Below are positions 34,271-43,002 of a DNA stretch of 64,000 bases, one piece after another. The notes beneath the pieces were generated by a model, which had not been told where the DNA came from, searched no databases, and saw only the letters and a list, made by a program, of their open reading frames with translations. Within the stretch, counting starts at the first letter, position 1; the number at the start of each line of letters is the position of its first letter. Position numbers and translations under genes: made by a program. The DNA is from an uncultured Aquimarina sp. (GTDB taxonomy: Bacteria; Bacteroidota; Bacteroidia; Flavobacteriales; Flavobacteriaceae): contig CANMLS010000004.1 of the NCBI GenBank assembly GCA_947498785.1, positions 124,001 through 188,000 on the forward strand, read 5' to 3'.

Positions 34271-37200
34271 ATGAAATCATCACACTCTATTTTACCGAGC
34301 CCTTCTTTTTTATGGATTATTCTTTTTATGATCTCATATCATACGACTCATGCGCAGGTAGATACCTTATTAGCTTCGCAATATTATAATAAGGCTGATT
34401 CATTTTTAGAAGATAGAAAGTTAGATAGTTCTATTGTATATTATAAAAAAGCATTACCTATTTATCAAAAAGCAAATGCTTGGGAAAGAGTTGCTAGCAC
34501 TTATAATGGTTTATCCGAGAGTAAATATTATAAATCAGAATATAAAAATGCTCTAATTAATGCAGAAAAAGCATTAGAAATTTGTGATAACCATCTGTTC
34601 AAAAACCATAAAGAGGAAGCTATTGCCTATACCAATCTGGGATCTGTCTATTATAAGTGGTCAGATTTTCAAAAAGCTTTTATAAATTACCAAAAATCCC
34701 TTGACATAAAACAAAAAATTTTCCCTGAGTTACATAAAAATATAGCAGTGTCATATAGTAACCTGGCTCTACTTTACAACACTATGTCTAAATATGAAAA
34801 AGCAATAGTACTTCATAAAAAAGCTTTGGACATAGATATTAAACTTTTCGGAGGAGAGCATACTAGGGTTGGAAATGATTATTATAATCTTGCAAATACT
34901 AAACGTAGTTTAGGGAAACATTCCCAAGCTCTTAAGTATTATCAAAAGAGTTTAGAGATAACAATTAAAAATAAAGGAGACGATCATCTTTCAGCAGGTT
35001 ATAACTATGTTGGTTTAGGAGGCTATTATAGCGATTTAAATCAAAATAATAATGCTTTGGTTTTCTATCAAAAAGGGTTGTCTATTTTCCGAAAAAATGA
35101 AAGTTTATATCCTTTGTTTGTTGCTTATAGTAATGTGGGTCTCATTTTAAGTGATAAAGGAGAATATAATAAATCTTTACAGTATCATAAAAAAGGGTTA
35201 GATGTTGGATTGAAAATATTAGATAAAAACCATTTGAGTTTGGGGTTTTGTTATTGGAATATAGGACTTGTTTACGACAGGAAAGATGAAAAAGAGATTG
35301 CACTTGAGTATTATAATAAGGCATTGCAAATATGTAAACTTGCTTATAGGGAAGATCATCCAGACATTGGAGATTTGTATATAGCTATTGGGAATATTTA
35401 TATAGATATTAAAGATTATAAGAACGGATTATCATATCATACCAATGCACTGAATGTTTATAAAGAAGTGTTTAAAGCTAAAAACCCCAAACTTTCAAGT
35501 TGTTATTTAGGTATTTCTAATCTTTATTTAGAGCAGGGAGATTATGAACAAGCATTATTCTATTCAGAAAAAGCGATAAATATTTTGAAAGAATTATATG
35601 ATGAAAAGAGTCCTCTTCTTATAGAATCATTATTTCAAATAGCTAAGATTAACTCAAAACGAAAAGCTTATGATAAAGCAGATTTATTTTATGATAAAGC
35701 AATATTTGCGAATTTCATAAATGAAACTTATCAGATAAAAGATCAGGTTTTTAATCCTAATCAGTACCATAATTCAAAGTTTTTGTTAAAAACCCTAAAA
35801 GGAAAAGGAAAAACATTACAATTACGATACCTTAAGGAGAATAAGATATCGATATCAGATCTTGAACAATGCAATATCATTTATAAAGAAGCTGATATAT
35901 TGATCAATCATATTCGGCAATCATTTCATAATTATCAAGACAAGATAGCATTAGCCAAACAAGCTAAAGAAATCTATGCAGATGCTATTCAAGCACAATT
36001 ATTACTGTATAAAAATAAGCAAAATCGCAAGTCATTGGAGCAAGCATTCTACTATGCTGAAAAAAGTAAAGCAAATACACTTAAAGGATTACTTTCTGAA
36101 TCTAATGCCAAAAACTTTGCAAAATTGCCAGATACCTTATTAGGAATGGAAAAGGTTTTAAAAACTGACCAGGCATTTTATCAGTCACAAATCATAGATG
36201 AAAAATCTAACACTTCATCCGTTGATTCTACTAAAATCAAAGAGTACGAAAACAAACTATTCGACATCAACAGAAAGCAAGATTCTTTAACTCTGGTTCT
36301 AGAAAAAAACTATCCAAAATATCATCAGTTTAAATACAAAAATGATATCATTTCTGTAATTGATATTCAACAACAATTAGATGACAAAACGACCTTGTTG
36401 GAGTTTTTTACAGGAGATAGTATTTCTTATGCGTTTACCATTTCTAAAAATGATATTGCTGTACAAGAATTGGCTACATCAAAACTAACCGAGCAGGTAG
36501 AGGAATTTAGTAAAAGTATCATCGATCAAGATGTACGATCGTATAAAAAACAAGCAAGTGCATTATATAATAAGTTGATAGCTCCTATAGCAGATAAGTT
36601 GGTAGGAGGTAATTTGATTATTGTTCCCGATGGATCACTATGGCATCTTAATTTTGAGTTATTACTCACTCAAGAAGACGAATCTAATAATCCGGTACAG
36701 TTATCGTATCTACTCAAGGACTATGCAATCACTTATGCTAATTCTGCGAATCTATTGTTTGGTGCTTTCAAAACCAATTCATCATCAGAAACGCTACAAG
36801 AATGTCTTGCATTTTCGTTTTCAGATAGTACCCAAACTAGGGAAACACGAACAATGAGATTAGAGAATCTAAGAGGTACAGGAGATGACCTGCCAGGAAC
36901 CCGTAAAGAGATCAGAGCGATTGCCGATATCATTGACGGTCAATATTATTATGGTTCGCAAGCGGTAGAAGCTAATTTTAAAAGCAATGCCAGCCAATAT
37001 AACATTTTGCACCTTGCCTTACATGGAGATGTAGATAACGAGCGTCCAGAGAACTCAAAACTGTATTTTACCAAAAACAAAGATACCATAGAAGATAATC
37101 TGTTGTATAGTCACGAACTATTTGCTTTGGATATCCCCGCAGAACTCACCGTGCTGAGCGCTTGTAATACAGGAACCGGTAAAATTGCAAAGGGAGAAGG

Positions 37201-37549
37201 GATTATGAGTTTGGGTAATGCATTTCAGTACGCAGGAACCAAAAGTTTATTACTCACCAGTTGGGAAGTATCTGATCAAACCACGCCCGAGTTGATGAAG
37301 TATTTTTATACCAACCTAAAAGCTGGAATGAATAAAAGTAAAGCCTTACAACAAGCCAAATTAAAGTATCTGACCACAGCTGATATTAACCGAACCAATC
37401 CATTTTATTGGGGAGGATTCTATCTGATTGGAGATACTGCTCCAATGCATTTTGAGAATAATAGTGCGTTGTATTGGATTTTGGGATTAGGTGTTTTAGG
37501 AATACTTCTTTTGGCGATGTTTTGGTCTAGAAGAAAAAAGAAAAATTAA
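34271..37549 (+). CDS. Exported TPR-CHAT (caspase-like) protein with C-terminal membrane anchor
   Basis: 1092 aa from ATG 34271; the frame continues 39 codons upstream into a dispersed repeat, so the later ATG, which begins a signal peptide (LWIILFMISYHTTHAQ), is preferred. Residues about 45-490 hold roughly ten tetratricopeptide repeats (YYKKALPIYQKA, YYNKALQICKLA and similar). A helical linker follows, then a CHAT domain (about 690-1060) with the dyad intact: His918 in ILHLALHGD and Cys965 in LSACNTG. A transmembrane helix (about 1065-1085) and basic tail RRKKKN end the protein. The topology puts the TPR and CHAT parts in the periplasm, anchored at the inner membrane. Family knowledge: CHAT is a caspase/separase-like clan CD peptidase fold, used by some bacterial defence systems and by many uncharacterised TPR proteins. 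Target unknown. Confidence 0.87.
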   Translation: MKSSHSILPSPSFLWIILFMISYHTTHAQVDTLLASQYYNKADSFLEDRKLDSSIVYYKKALPIYQKANAWERVASTYNGLSESKYYKSEYKNALINAEKALEICDNHLFKNHKEEAIAYTNLGSVYYKWSDFQKAFINYQKSLDIKQKIFPELHKNIAVSYSNLALLYNTMSKYEKAIVLHKKALDIDIKLFGGEHTRVGNDYYNLANTKRSLGKHSQALKYYQKSLEITIKNKGDDHLSAGYNYVGLGGYYSDLNQNNNALVFYQKGLSIFRKNESLYPLFVAYSNVGLILSDKGEYNKSLQYHKKGLDVGLKILDKNHLSLGFCYWNIGLVYDRKDEKEIALEYYNKALQICKLAYREDHPDIGDLYIAIGNIYIDIKDYKNGLSYHTNALNVYKEVFKAKNPKLSSCYLGISNLYLEQGDYEQALFYSEKAINILKELYDEKSPLLIESLFQIAKINSKRKAYDKADLFYDKAIFANFINETYQIKDQVFNPNQYHNSKFLLKTLKGKGKTLQLRYLKENKISISDLEQCNIIYKEADILINHIRQSFHNYQDKIALAKQAKEIYADAIQAQLLLYKNKQNRKSLEQAFYYAEKSKANTLKGLLSESNAKNFAKLPDTLLGMEKVLKTDQAFYQSQIIDEKSNTSSVDSTKIKEYENKLFDINRKQDSLTLVLEKNYPKYHQFKYKNDIISVIDIQQQLDDKTTLLEFFTGDSISYAFTISKNDIAVQELATSKLTEQVEEFSKSIIDQDVRSYKKQASALYNKLIAPIADKLVGGNLIIVPDGSLWHLNFELLLTQEDESNNPVQLSYLLKDYAITYANSANLLFGAFKTNSSSETLQECLAFSFSDSTQTRETRTMRLENLRGTGDDLPGTRKEIRAIADIIDGQYYYGSQAVEANFKSNASQYNILHLALHGDVDNERPENSKLYFTKNKDTIEDNLLYSHELFALDIPAELTVLSACNTGTGKIAKGEGIMSLGNAFQYAGTKSLLLTSWEVSDQTTPELMKYFYTNLKAGMNKSKALQQAKLKYLTTADINRTNPFYWGGFYLIGDTAPMHFENNSALYWILGLGVLGILLLAMFWSRRKKKN

Positions 37550-37590
37550 TTACACACCTCACAGGTTTTCAAAACCTGTGAGGTGTGTAA
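37550..37590. repeat. Perfect 20-bp palindrome directly after the CHAT gene
   Basis: Arms 37550-37569 and 37571-37590 are exact complements around one base, with core CACCTCACAGGTTTT. Same family as 33911-33942, extended by ACAC/GTGT. It begins on the base after the stop codon and probably acts as the gene's transcription end. Confidence 0.8.
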
Positions 37591-37605
37591 TCTTAGTATA
37601 CAAAT

Positions 37606-37680
37606 TGTCATTCTTGTGTAGACCAGAACCCATAATTAGATGTTTCTAAGTGAATTCCAGATCAAGTATGGGATGACATG
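37606..37680. repeat. Pair of TCATTCC-type repeats in inverted orientation
   Basis: TGTCATTCTTGTGTAGACCA (37606-37625) matches 33852; AATTCCAGATCAAGTATGGG with following ATGACA (37653-37678) is the opposite end of the generic element (GGAATCCCGATC...GAATGACA). Confidence 0.65.
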
Positions 37681-37760
37681 TATAAATATGCTTTGATAAG
37701 CACGATACGATATAGAGTTTTTTTGACAGTGTCTAATATTTTTGTAAACAAAGAAAAGGA

Positions 37761-37793
37761 GGTTCTGGAGGGGGTATACCCCCCTCCAGAACC
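37761..37793. repeat. GC-rich palindrome
   Basis: GGTTCTGGAGGGGG and CCCCCTCCAGAACC around TATAC: a 14-bp stem, very stable for a genome this A+T-rich. It lies alone, 212 bases after the CHAT stop, so it is unlikely to be just that gene's terminator. Confidence 0.75.
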
Positions 37794-38110
37794 CCTTCGA
37801 ACCAATAAATAACCCATTATAATAGGTTAAAAACTACTTCGAAGCGGTCTAAAGTTATTTCGTACCCTTTAGGAGGTTATTAAAACAGGTAAAAGATCGC
37901 TTATAATTGGTTATGAACTCTTTTGAAGCGGTCTTTTAGTGCTTCAAACCTGTTATATAACTGATTAGAAATAGTCCAGAACCTAATATAATGAGCTTAG
38001 AACCCCCTAGAACCTCAGTAGTAACCCAATATAAAGAGCAAAAGACCAGCTCGAGAGAATTCAGAACCTCTTCAAAATAATCAAAGACCACTTATAAATA
38101 TTTATAGATC
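37794..38110. repeat. Diverged repeat / structured region
   Basis: Recurring words: AGAACC (37789, 37978, 37999, 38009, 38062), GAAGCGGTCT (37841, 37925) and AAGACCA (38042, 38084). Local foldbacks include AAAAGATCGCTT (37891-37902) with AAGCGGTCTTTT (37925-37936) enclosed by ACAGGT/ACCTGT, and AACCCATTATAATAGGTT. No open frame. Could be an RNA or a decayed tandem element. Confidence 0.45.
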
Positions 38111-38274
38111 CTTTGTATGCATTTTTTTGCGCAAGCTTTAGAATTACTTCCTAATTCAATACGCTTTGAGAATTAAACCCCTTAATGAGCGTTTAAAATT
38201 AAATGTTTACTTTTACACCGTACAATTAATAGTACACGTTCTTTGTAATGCCATACTCCATAGTTCTTGAATTA

Positions 38275-38296
38275 TGTCAATTAAGTTCAATTGACA
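38275..38296. promoter_or_regulatory. Palindrome upstream of the S24-like gene (possible operator)
   Basis: TGTCAATT AAGTTC AATTGACA: perfect 8-bp inverted repeat with 6-base spacer, 26 bases before the start of the S24-like gene. Operator role is inferred from position only. Confidence 0.4.
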
Positions 38297-38321
38297 TTGA
38301 AGTTTAATTTTAAAACTATGT

Positions 38322-38621
38322 ATGATGAATTGGAAAATTCAAAAACTATTGAATGGAGAGACGATTGTCTCCAAAGAACCTGGTAATTCTATGTTACCTA
38401 TTCTGAAATCAAAACAACCTGTTGTTCTTGAACCCGTAAACTGGGAAGATTGTGAAGCAGGAGATATTGTTTTTTGTAAAGTAAGAGGTAATTGTTTTAC
38501 GCATTTGGTCAAAGGAAAAAATGCAAAACGAGGATTACTAATTGGTAATAACCGAGGACGCCTGAATGGGTGGACCAAAAATGTATATGGTAAAGTAATA
38601 GAGGTATTACCAATATCATAG
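38322..38621 (+). CDS. Minimal S24/S26-like peptidase-domain protein
   Basis: 99 aa. GNSMLPIL matches the catalytic Ser motif (GxSMxP) of LexA/signal-peptidase-type Ser-Lys folds, followed by GDIVFCKVRGNCFTHLV and IGNNRGRLNGWTKNVYGKV, seen in small S24-like proteins. It has neither an N-terminal helix-turn-helix nor a transmembrane segment. A Lys at 64, 66 or 69 (VKGKNAK) may be the catalytic base, but that is uncertain. May be a cytoplasmic self-processing or unfused domain. Preceded by a palindrome and followed by a hairpin, so it is an independent unit. Origin by transfer cannot be excluded. Confidence 0.75.
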   Translation: MMNWKIQKLLNGETIVSKEPGNSMLPILKSKQPVVLEPVNWEDCEAGDIVFCKVRGNCFTHLVKGKNAKRGLLIGNNRGRLNGWTKNVYGKVIEVLPIS

Positions 38622-38623
38622 AA

Positions 38624-38647
38624 GTAGCGCTAATAGCGCTTTTTTTG
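38624..38647 (+). terminator. Short hairpin after the S24-like gene
   Basis: AGCGCT AAT AGCGCT followed by seven T: compact stem with T-run 3 bases after the stop. Confidence 0.65.
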
Positions 38648-39120
38648 TTTATATACACTTCCTTAACACGATATAATTTTTTCCATATAATGTTTCAAAA
38701 TTAGAGTTCCCTCACTCAAACCAGACTTTCCCTCAATCTGTATTTCATAAAATAGAGATCTCATGTATTTTTGAGTAAACCAATAAACAATAGTACGCTG
38801 TTAATCTAGAAGTAAAATTGGAATTGGAAATCAACAGAAGTAAAAAATCACAGGGAGGAATGTAACATTAATGTATAGAATAAAGCATACAGAAGTTTAT
38901 TCCTAAAAGAAATTTGATGGATGTTGGAGGAATTAATTTTAGGTTGGTTAGTTGTGTGAAACGGATGCGACAGGGGGTAGTCGCTTCCGTTTCAATTATG
39001 TGAAACTATGTTTTGAAAATCGGCAATGACAGAAAATTTAAAATTGTATGTTCAACTTATCCTAAAGCTTAATATCTTGTTTACATCAAGAATAAATATG
39101 TAATTAATTTTGTCTTAGAC
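38648..39120. other. Gene-free stretch with an isolated hairpin
   Basis: GAAACGGATGCGAC (38958-38971) and GTCGCTTCCGTTTC (38980-38993) pair over 14 bp with one mismatch around AGGGGGTA. It has no T-run, so it is not a classic terminator. No coding frame. The loop is G-rich; an RNA element or a repeat remnant is possible. Confidence 0.4.
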
Positions 39121-39152
39121 AAAAAAGAGCTTCTATATAGAAGCTCTTTTTC
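39121..39152 (-). terminator. Terminator after small exported protein gene
   Basis: AAAAAAGAGCTTCTA and TAGAAGCTCTTTTT, GC-containing stem flanked by A and T runs, 29 bases after the stop of the 39181-39498 gene. Confidence 0.85.
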
Positions 39153-39180
39153 TGGTTAATAAATAGAGTTAGTCAAGGTT

Positions 39181-39498
39181 TTATTTTTCTGAATTAAACC
39201 ATTCTCCTCTGGCATTTGTGTGTACGATTTTAGTATCATTGTCTATAACTAGAACCAATTTGTAGTTTCCTTTTTTATCGGTAAAAGCTTCTGTAATACT
39301 TGCTCCCAGAAAATCTTTTTCTACGGCTGCTTTAATGATCTCAGAAAATTTATCAATTTTAAAGGGTTGGTATTTATCTTGAATTTCTATTAATTCAACA
39401 GAATTAATAGAAAGAGTTTTTTTGGATTGTCGAGCAGAGATGTTTTGCATAGAAAATACAAAGGCACATAATAAAATGATTATAGATGTCTTTTTCAT
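39181..39498 (-). CDS. Small exported protein of unknown function
   Basis: 105 aa with a signal peptide (MKKTSIIILLCAFVFSMQNISA). The mature part has a helix, then ASITEAFTDKKGNYKLVLVI, a beta hairpin of PepSY-like character, and a C-terminus NARGEWFNSEK. The resemblance to PepSY/BLIP-fold proteins is only in outline. Monocistronic with its own terminator. Confidence 0.68.
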   Translation of the reverse strand: MKKTSIIILLCAFVFSMQNISARQSKKTLSINSVELIEIQDKYQPFKIDKFSEIIKAAVEKDFLGASITEAFTDKKGNYKLVLVIDNDTKIVHTNARGEWFNSEK

Positions 39499-39891
39499 CT
39501 ATTCGATTAATTTAATTACACATTATAATAGACTTAGAAATAATCATACCATAAGACAAGGTAAATGTTAAAATAGGGGGAATCAGACTGTTAAAAATAA
39601 TTTGATTTTATATAAAACCTGATTGTTGTTGTTCTAATACTAGACATATGTAGAAATATTTCACATTTAAAAAAGAAAAGATGTAGATAGAATGTATTTT
39701 TGGTGGATTTATTATGATAATTTTACACTAGTTTGATAGAAGAGTTTCTACTTTTGAAAGCAATATTCAATTAGAACGACTGTAACAGAATGAAATCGAT
39801 GCTGTTAAAATAATCTTTAATAATTAACACTTGAGGAAGAATTACTTTTAATCATCAAAAGATTACATCTGACTAATAAAACTACAAAATA
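39499..39891. other. Gene-free stretch between divergent genes
   Basis: Presumably holds promoters of the 39181-39498 and 39892-40923 genes. I could not identify a convincing TAnnTTTG box or other structure. Confidence 0.3.
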
Positions 39892-40923
39892 ATGAGATAC
39901 ACCGTATTGCCAGAAACAGACATTAAGGTAAGTAAAATATGTCTTGGAAGTATGACCTGGGGGGAACAGAATACAGAAATAGAAGGGCATCAACAATTGG
40001 ATTATGCAATTGACCAAGGAGTTAATTTTATTGATACTGCAGAATTATATTCTGTACCATCCAAAAAAGAGACTCAAGGAAGTACCGAAAAGATTATAGG
40101 AACCTGGTTAAATAAAAGAGGAAAGCGCGATGATGTTGTTATTGCGACTAAAATTGTAGGCCCTAGAGATTTTGCAAAACACGTAAGAACCGGTGGATTC
40201 TCCAAAGTAGAATTAGGAGATGCAATACATAAGAGTTTACAAAGATTACAGACAGATTATATTGATTTATATCAATTACACTGGCCAGAAAGAAATACCA
40301 ATTTCTTTGGTGTAAGAGAGTATGCACATGATTTTGAGGAGGCATGGAATGATAATTTTAGAGAAATCCTTAATTATCTACAAGATTTTATTAAAGAAGG
40401 AAAAATAAGGCAAATAGGTATGTCTAATGAAACAGCATATGGTGCAATGCGTTATACCGAAGAAGCAAGAAAAGGAGCATCAAAGATGATTACTGTCCAA
40501 AATCCTTATAATCTTTTAAACCGAAAAGATGAAGTAGGTCTTACCGAGGTCTTACATCGAGAAAATATAGGGTATTTATCATATTCTCCATTAGGTTTTG
40601 GACAATTAACTGGAAAATATCTTGAAGAAACACCAAAAAATGGCAGAGTAACATTATTTCCCCAATATTCTAGATATCACAACGAGAAATCGTTTGAAGC
40701 AACAAGAGCGTATAACGAGATAGCAAAGAAGTATGACTTAAGTTTAACTCAAATGGCATTAGCTTTTGTGAATAATCGTCCATTCGTGACCAGTAATATT
40801 ATTGGAGCTACTTCTGTGAATCAGTTAAAAGAAAATATTAGTAGTATTAATCTCTCTCTTTCTGATGAAGTGCTAAACGAGATTGACGCTGTACACAAGG
40901 ATAATCCAAATCCAGCACCTTAA
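39892..40923 (+). CDS. Aldo/keto reductase (Tas-like)
   Basis: 343-aa NADPH-dependent oxidoreductase of the TIM-barrel AKR family, close in plan to E. coli Tas. The catalytic tetrad is present: Asp and Tyr in FIDTAELYS, Lys in VIATKIVG and His in DLYQLHWPE. The N-terminal MRYTVLPETDIKVSKICLGSM and the cofactor-binding ATSVNQLKENISSINLSLS are standard. Substrate is not inferable. Its stop overlaps the radA stop on the other strand by 3 bases. Confidence 0.93.
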   Translation: MRYTVLPETDIKVSKICLGSMTWGEQNTEIEGHQQLDYAIDQGVNFIDTAELYSVPSKKETQGSTEKIIGTWLNKRGKRDDVVIATKIVGPRDFAKHVRTGGFSKVELGDAIHKSLQRLQTDYIDLYQLHWPERNTNFFGVREYAHDFEEAWNDNFREILNYLQDFIKEGKIRQIGMSNETAYGAMRYTEEARKGASKMITVQNPYNLLNRKDEVGLTEVLHRENIGYLSYSPLGFGQLTGKYLEETPKNGRVTLFPQYSRYHNEKSFEATRAYNEIAKKYDLSLTQMALAFVNNRPFVTSNIIGATSVNQLKENISSINLSLSDEVLNEIDAVHKDNPNPAP

Positions 40924-42287
40924 GCAAACAGATACTCAACGACATCTTCAATTTTGGATACCATCTGTATTTGGATTTGTGTGTTTTGTATGGATATTTT
41001 ATTGTACTTAGATATAAAAATAGTAGAGAAACCTAGTTTTTCTGCTTCTTGTATGCGTTGCTCAACTTTGGTTATGGGGCGTATTTCTCCAGCTAATCCA
41101 ACTTCTGCCGCAAAACAAAAATCTTTTGCAATAGAGATATCTTCGCTGGATGATAAAATGGCTGTGACCACTGCAAGATCTATTGCAGGATCATCTACAG
41201 AGATGCCTCCAGTAATATTTAAGAATACATCTTTTGCACCTAATCTAAAACCAGCTCGTTTCTCTAAAACAGCTAAAATCATATTAAGCCGTTTTAAGTT
41301 ATATCCTGTTGCACTACGTTGAGGTGTGCCATATACCGCAGTACTGACCAAAGCTTGTATTTCTATCATAAGAGGTCGCATACCTTCTACAGTAGATGCT
41401 ATGGCAGTACCACTTAATTCTTCGTCTTTTTTTGAAATTAGAATCTCGCTAGGATTGGCAACTTCTCGTAACCCGCTTCCTAACATTTCATATATACCAA
41501 TCTCTGAAGTAGATCCAAAGCGATTTTTTAAAGCTCTTAGGATGCGATACACATGATTTCGATCCCCTTCAAATTGTAAGACTGTATCAACCATATGCTC
41601 TAGAATTTTGGGTCCTGCGATATTCCCGTCTTTTGTAATATGACCAATTAATAGCACTGGAGTAGCCGTTTCTTTGGCAAATTTGATCAGTTCTGTAGTA
41701 CATTCTCTAATCTGTGAAATACTTCCTGCACTACTTTCTATATAATCGCTATGAAGTGTCTGTATAGAGTCTATGATAACAATATCAGGTTGTGTTTCTT
41801 CAATTTGTCTGAATATATTTTGAGTTTTTGTCTCTGTAAGAATTAGACAGTTGTCAGTCTTAGAAGTTATTCGTTCTGCACGCATTTTAATTTGCTGCTG
41901 GCTTTCTTCTCCAGAAACATATAATGTTTTGAATGGTAGTTTAAGACTGATTTGCAATAAAAGTGTACTTTTTCCTATGCCAGGTTCACCACCTAATAAT
42001 GTTAAAGAACCTGGGACTAATCCTCCGCCAAGTACCCGATTAAGCTCTGTGTCGTCTGTATTGTAGCGAGCTTCCTGACTAGTGTTAATTTCTGAAATTT
42101 TTAAAGGCTTAGCCGTTCTAGTTGTTTTAGGATTAGAACCAGCACTTTTCCAGTCACTTGCAGATGTTTTTTGTACTACCTCCTCTGCAATGGTGTTCCA
42201 TTGTTTGCATGATGTACATTGTCCTTGCCATTTGGAATACTGTGCTCCACAATTCTGACAGAAAAAAACAGTTTTGATTTTGGCCAT
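40920..42287 (-). CDS. radA: DNA repair protein RadA (Sms)
   Basis: 455-aa RecA-like ATPase helping branch migration during recombinational repair. An N-terminal four-Cys zinc finger (Cys10, 13, 24, 27: FCQNCG, CTSCKQW) precedes Walker A GGEPGIGKST (99-108), Walker B-like IVIIDSIQT, the RadA signature KNRFGSTSEIG and a C-terminal Lon-protease-like domain that lacks protease function. Length is normal. Monocistronic; 715 bp separate it from the esterase-like gene on the same strand. Confidence 0.97.
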   Translation of the reverse strand: MAKIKTVFFCQNCGAQYSKWQGQCTSCKQWNTIAEEVVQKTSASDWKSAGSNPKTTRTAKPLKISEINTSQEARYNTDDTELNRVLGGGLVPGSLTLLGGEPGIGKSTLLLQISLKLPFKTLYVSGEESQQQIKMRAERITSKTDNCLILTETKTQNIFRQIEETQPDIVIIDSIQTLHSDYIESSAGSISQIRECTTELIKFAKETATPVLLIGHITKDGNIAGPKILEHMVDTVLQFEGDRNHVYRILRALKNRFGSTSEIGIYEMLGSGLREVANPSEILISKKDEELSGTAIASTVEGMRPLMIEIQALVSTAVYGTPQRSATGYNLKRLNMILAVLEKRAGFRLGAKDVFLNITGGISVDDPAIDLAVVTAILSSSEDISIAKDFCFAAEVGLAGEIRPITKVEQRIQEAEKLGFSTIFISKYNKISIQNTQIQIQMVSKIEDVVEYLFA

Positions 42288-42717
42288 AAAAAAATCGATA
42301 AGAATGTAAAAATACTATTATTTTGATAATAATATCGGTCCTATTTTGATCAAAACATGCTATATACTCCTCTGTCTCATTTCCTCTAAAACCTGATTTT
42401 GAGTATTTTTCTATCTTTGGTTTATGCAATGCCTCTACATCAAATAAATTCATCATCAAGATCATCGGCAATATGGTAGATTTCTTTTAAAACAAAATAT
42501 GCCTTTTTAGGTTCACAAAGATTTAAAACAGAACTATAAAAAAAGTTTAATTGGTATTATTTTCTAATTTTGTTTGAGATAAATTAAGTGTCGAAAAATT
42601 AGTCGCAGCAATTTTTCTGAAGAGAGGAATTATTTTAGTTTCCCCAACTTTTAAAAAAGGAGTTTTAACATTAAATGGGTATCTGTAAATAAATTTTATT
42701 AATACATAATAATTTAA
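42288..42717. other. Gene-free stretch upstream of radA
   Basis: Contains the radA promoter region. A plus-strand TAATTTTG at 42565-42572 points towards the foldback at 42718, with no gene downstream of it. A 105-codon frame on the minus strand extending radA upstream lacks coding character. Confidence 0.35.
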
Positions 42718-42897
42718 GGTTTAACCCGCATTATGCATTAAAAAATCTATTACATTTTTGAACTACTGCAAATACTGGCGCTTCACTATATTTTTTAATT
42801 TCACCATAACGGTGTTATGCAGAAATTAAGAAAACATCAGTATTTATGGTATTTCAAAGCTTTATCACGAAGTTCTAATACATAAACGGGTTTAACC
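42718..42897. repeat. 180-bp nested foldback element
   Basis: Outer arms GGTTTAACCCGCATTATGCA (42718-42737, continuing TT) and, as reverse complement, AATACATAAACGGGTTTAAC (42877-42896, plus C) agree over about 21 bp with few differences. Inside lie AAATACTG/CAGTATTT (42770-42777/42838-42845), TTAATTTC/GAAATTAA (42795-42802/42822-42829) and CATAAC GGT GTTATG (42805-42819). All are centred at 42808-42812, so the whole unit folds as one long hairpin. No coding frame. MITE, integron-like site or structured RNA are the options. Confidence 0.6.
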
Positions 42898-42952
42898 AAA
42901 ATTATACCGCACACCATACCAAAAAGGATAAATAAACGATATCCTTATAAAC

Positions 42953-42983
42953 AAAAAAGATCCTGACAACAGGATCTTTTTAA
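42953..42983 (-). terminator. Terminator after esterase-like gene
   Basis: AAAAGATCCTG ACAA CAGGATCTTTT, perfect 11-bp stem flanked by A/T runs, 20 bases past the stop. Confidence 0.82.
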
Positions 42984-43002
42984 TCATAGTGTATTGTATA
43001 GT

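Noticed and set aside
42154..42471. 105-codon minus frame extending upstream over radA
   Set aside because: Overlaps the radA start in another frame and has no coding character or family resemblance.
42718..42897. Integron attC site
   Set aside because: The unit is longer than typical attC sites, no integrase or cassette array is present, and the outer arms do not give clean RYYYAAC/GTTRRRY ends; kept only as a foldback.
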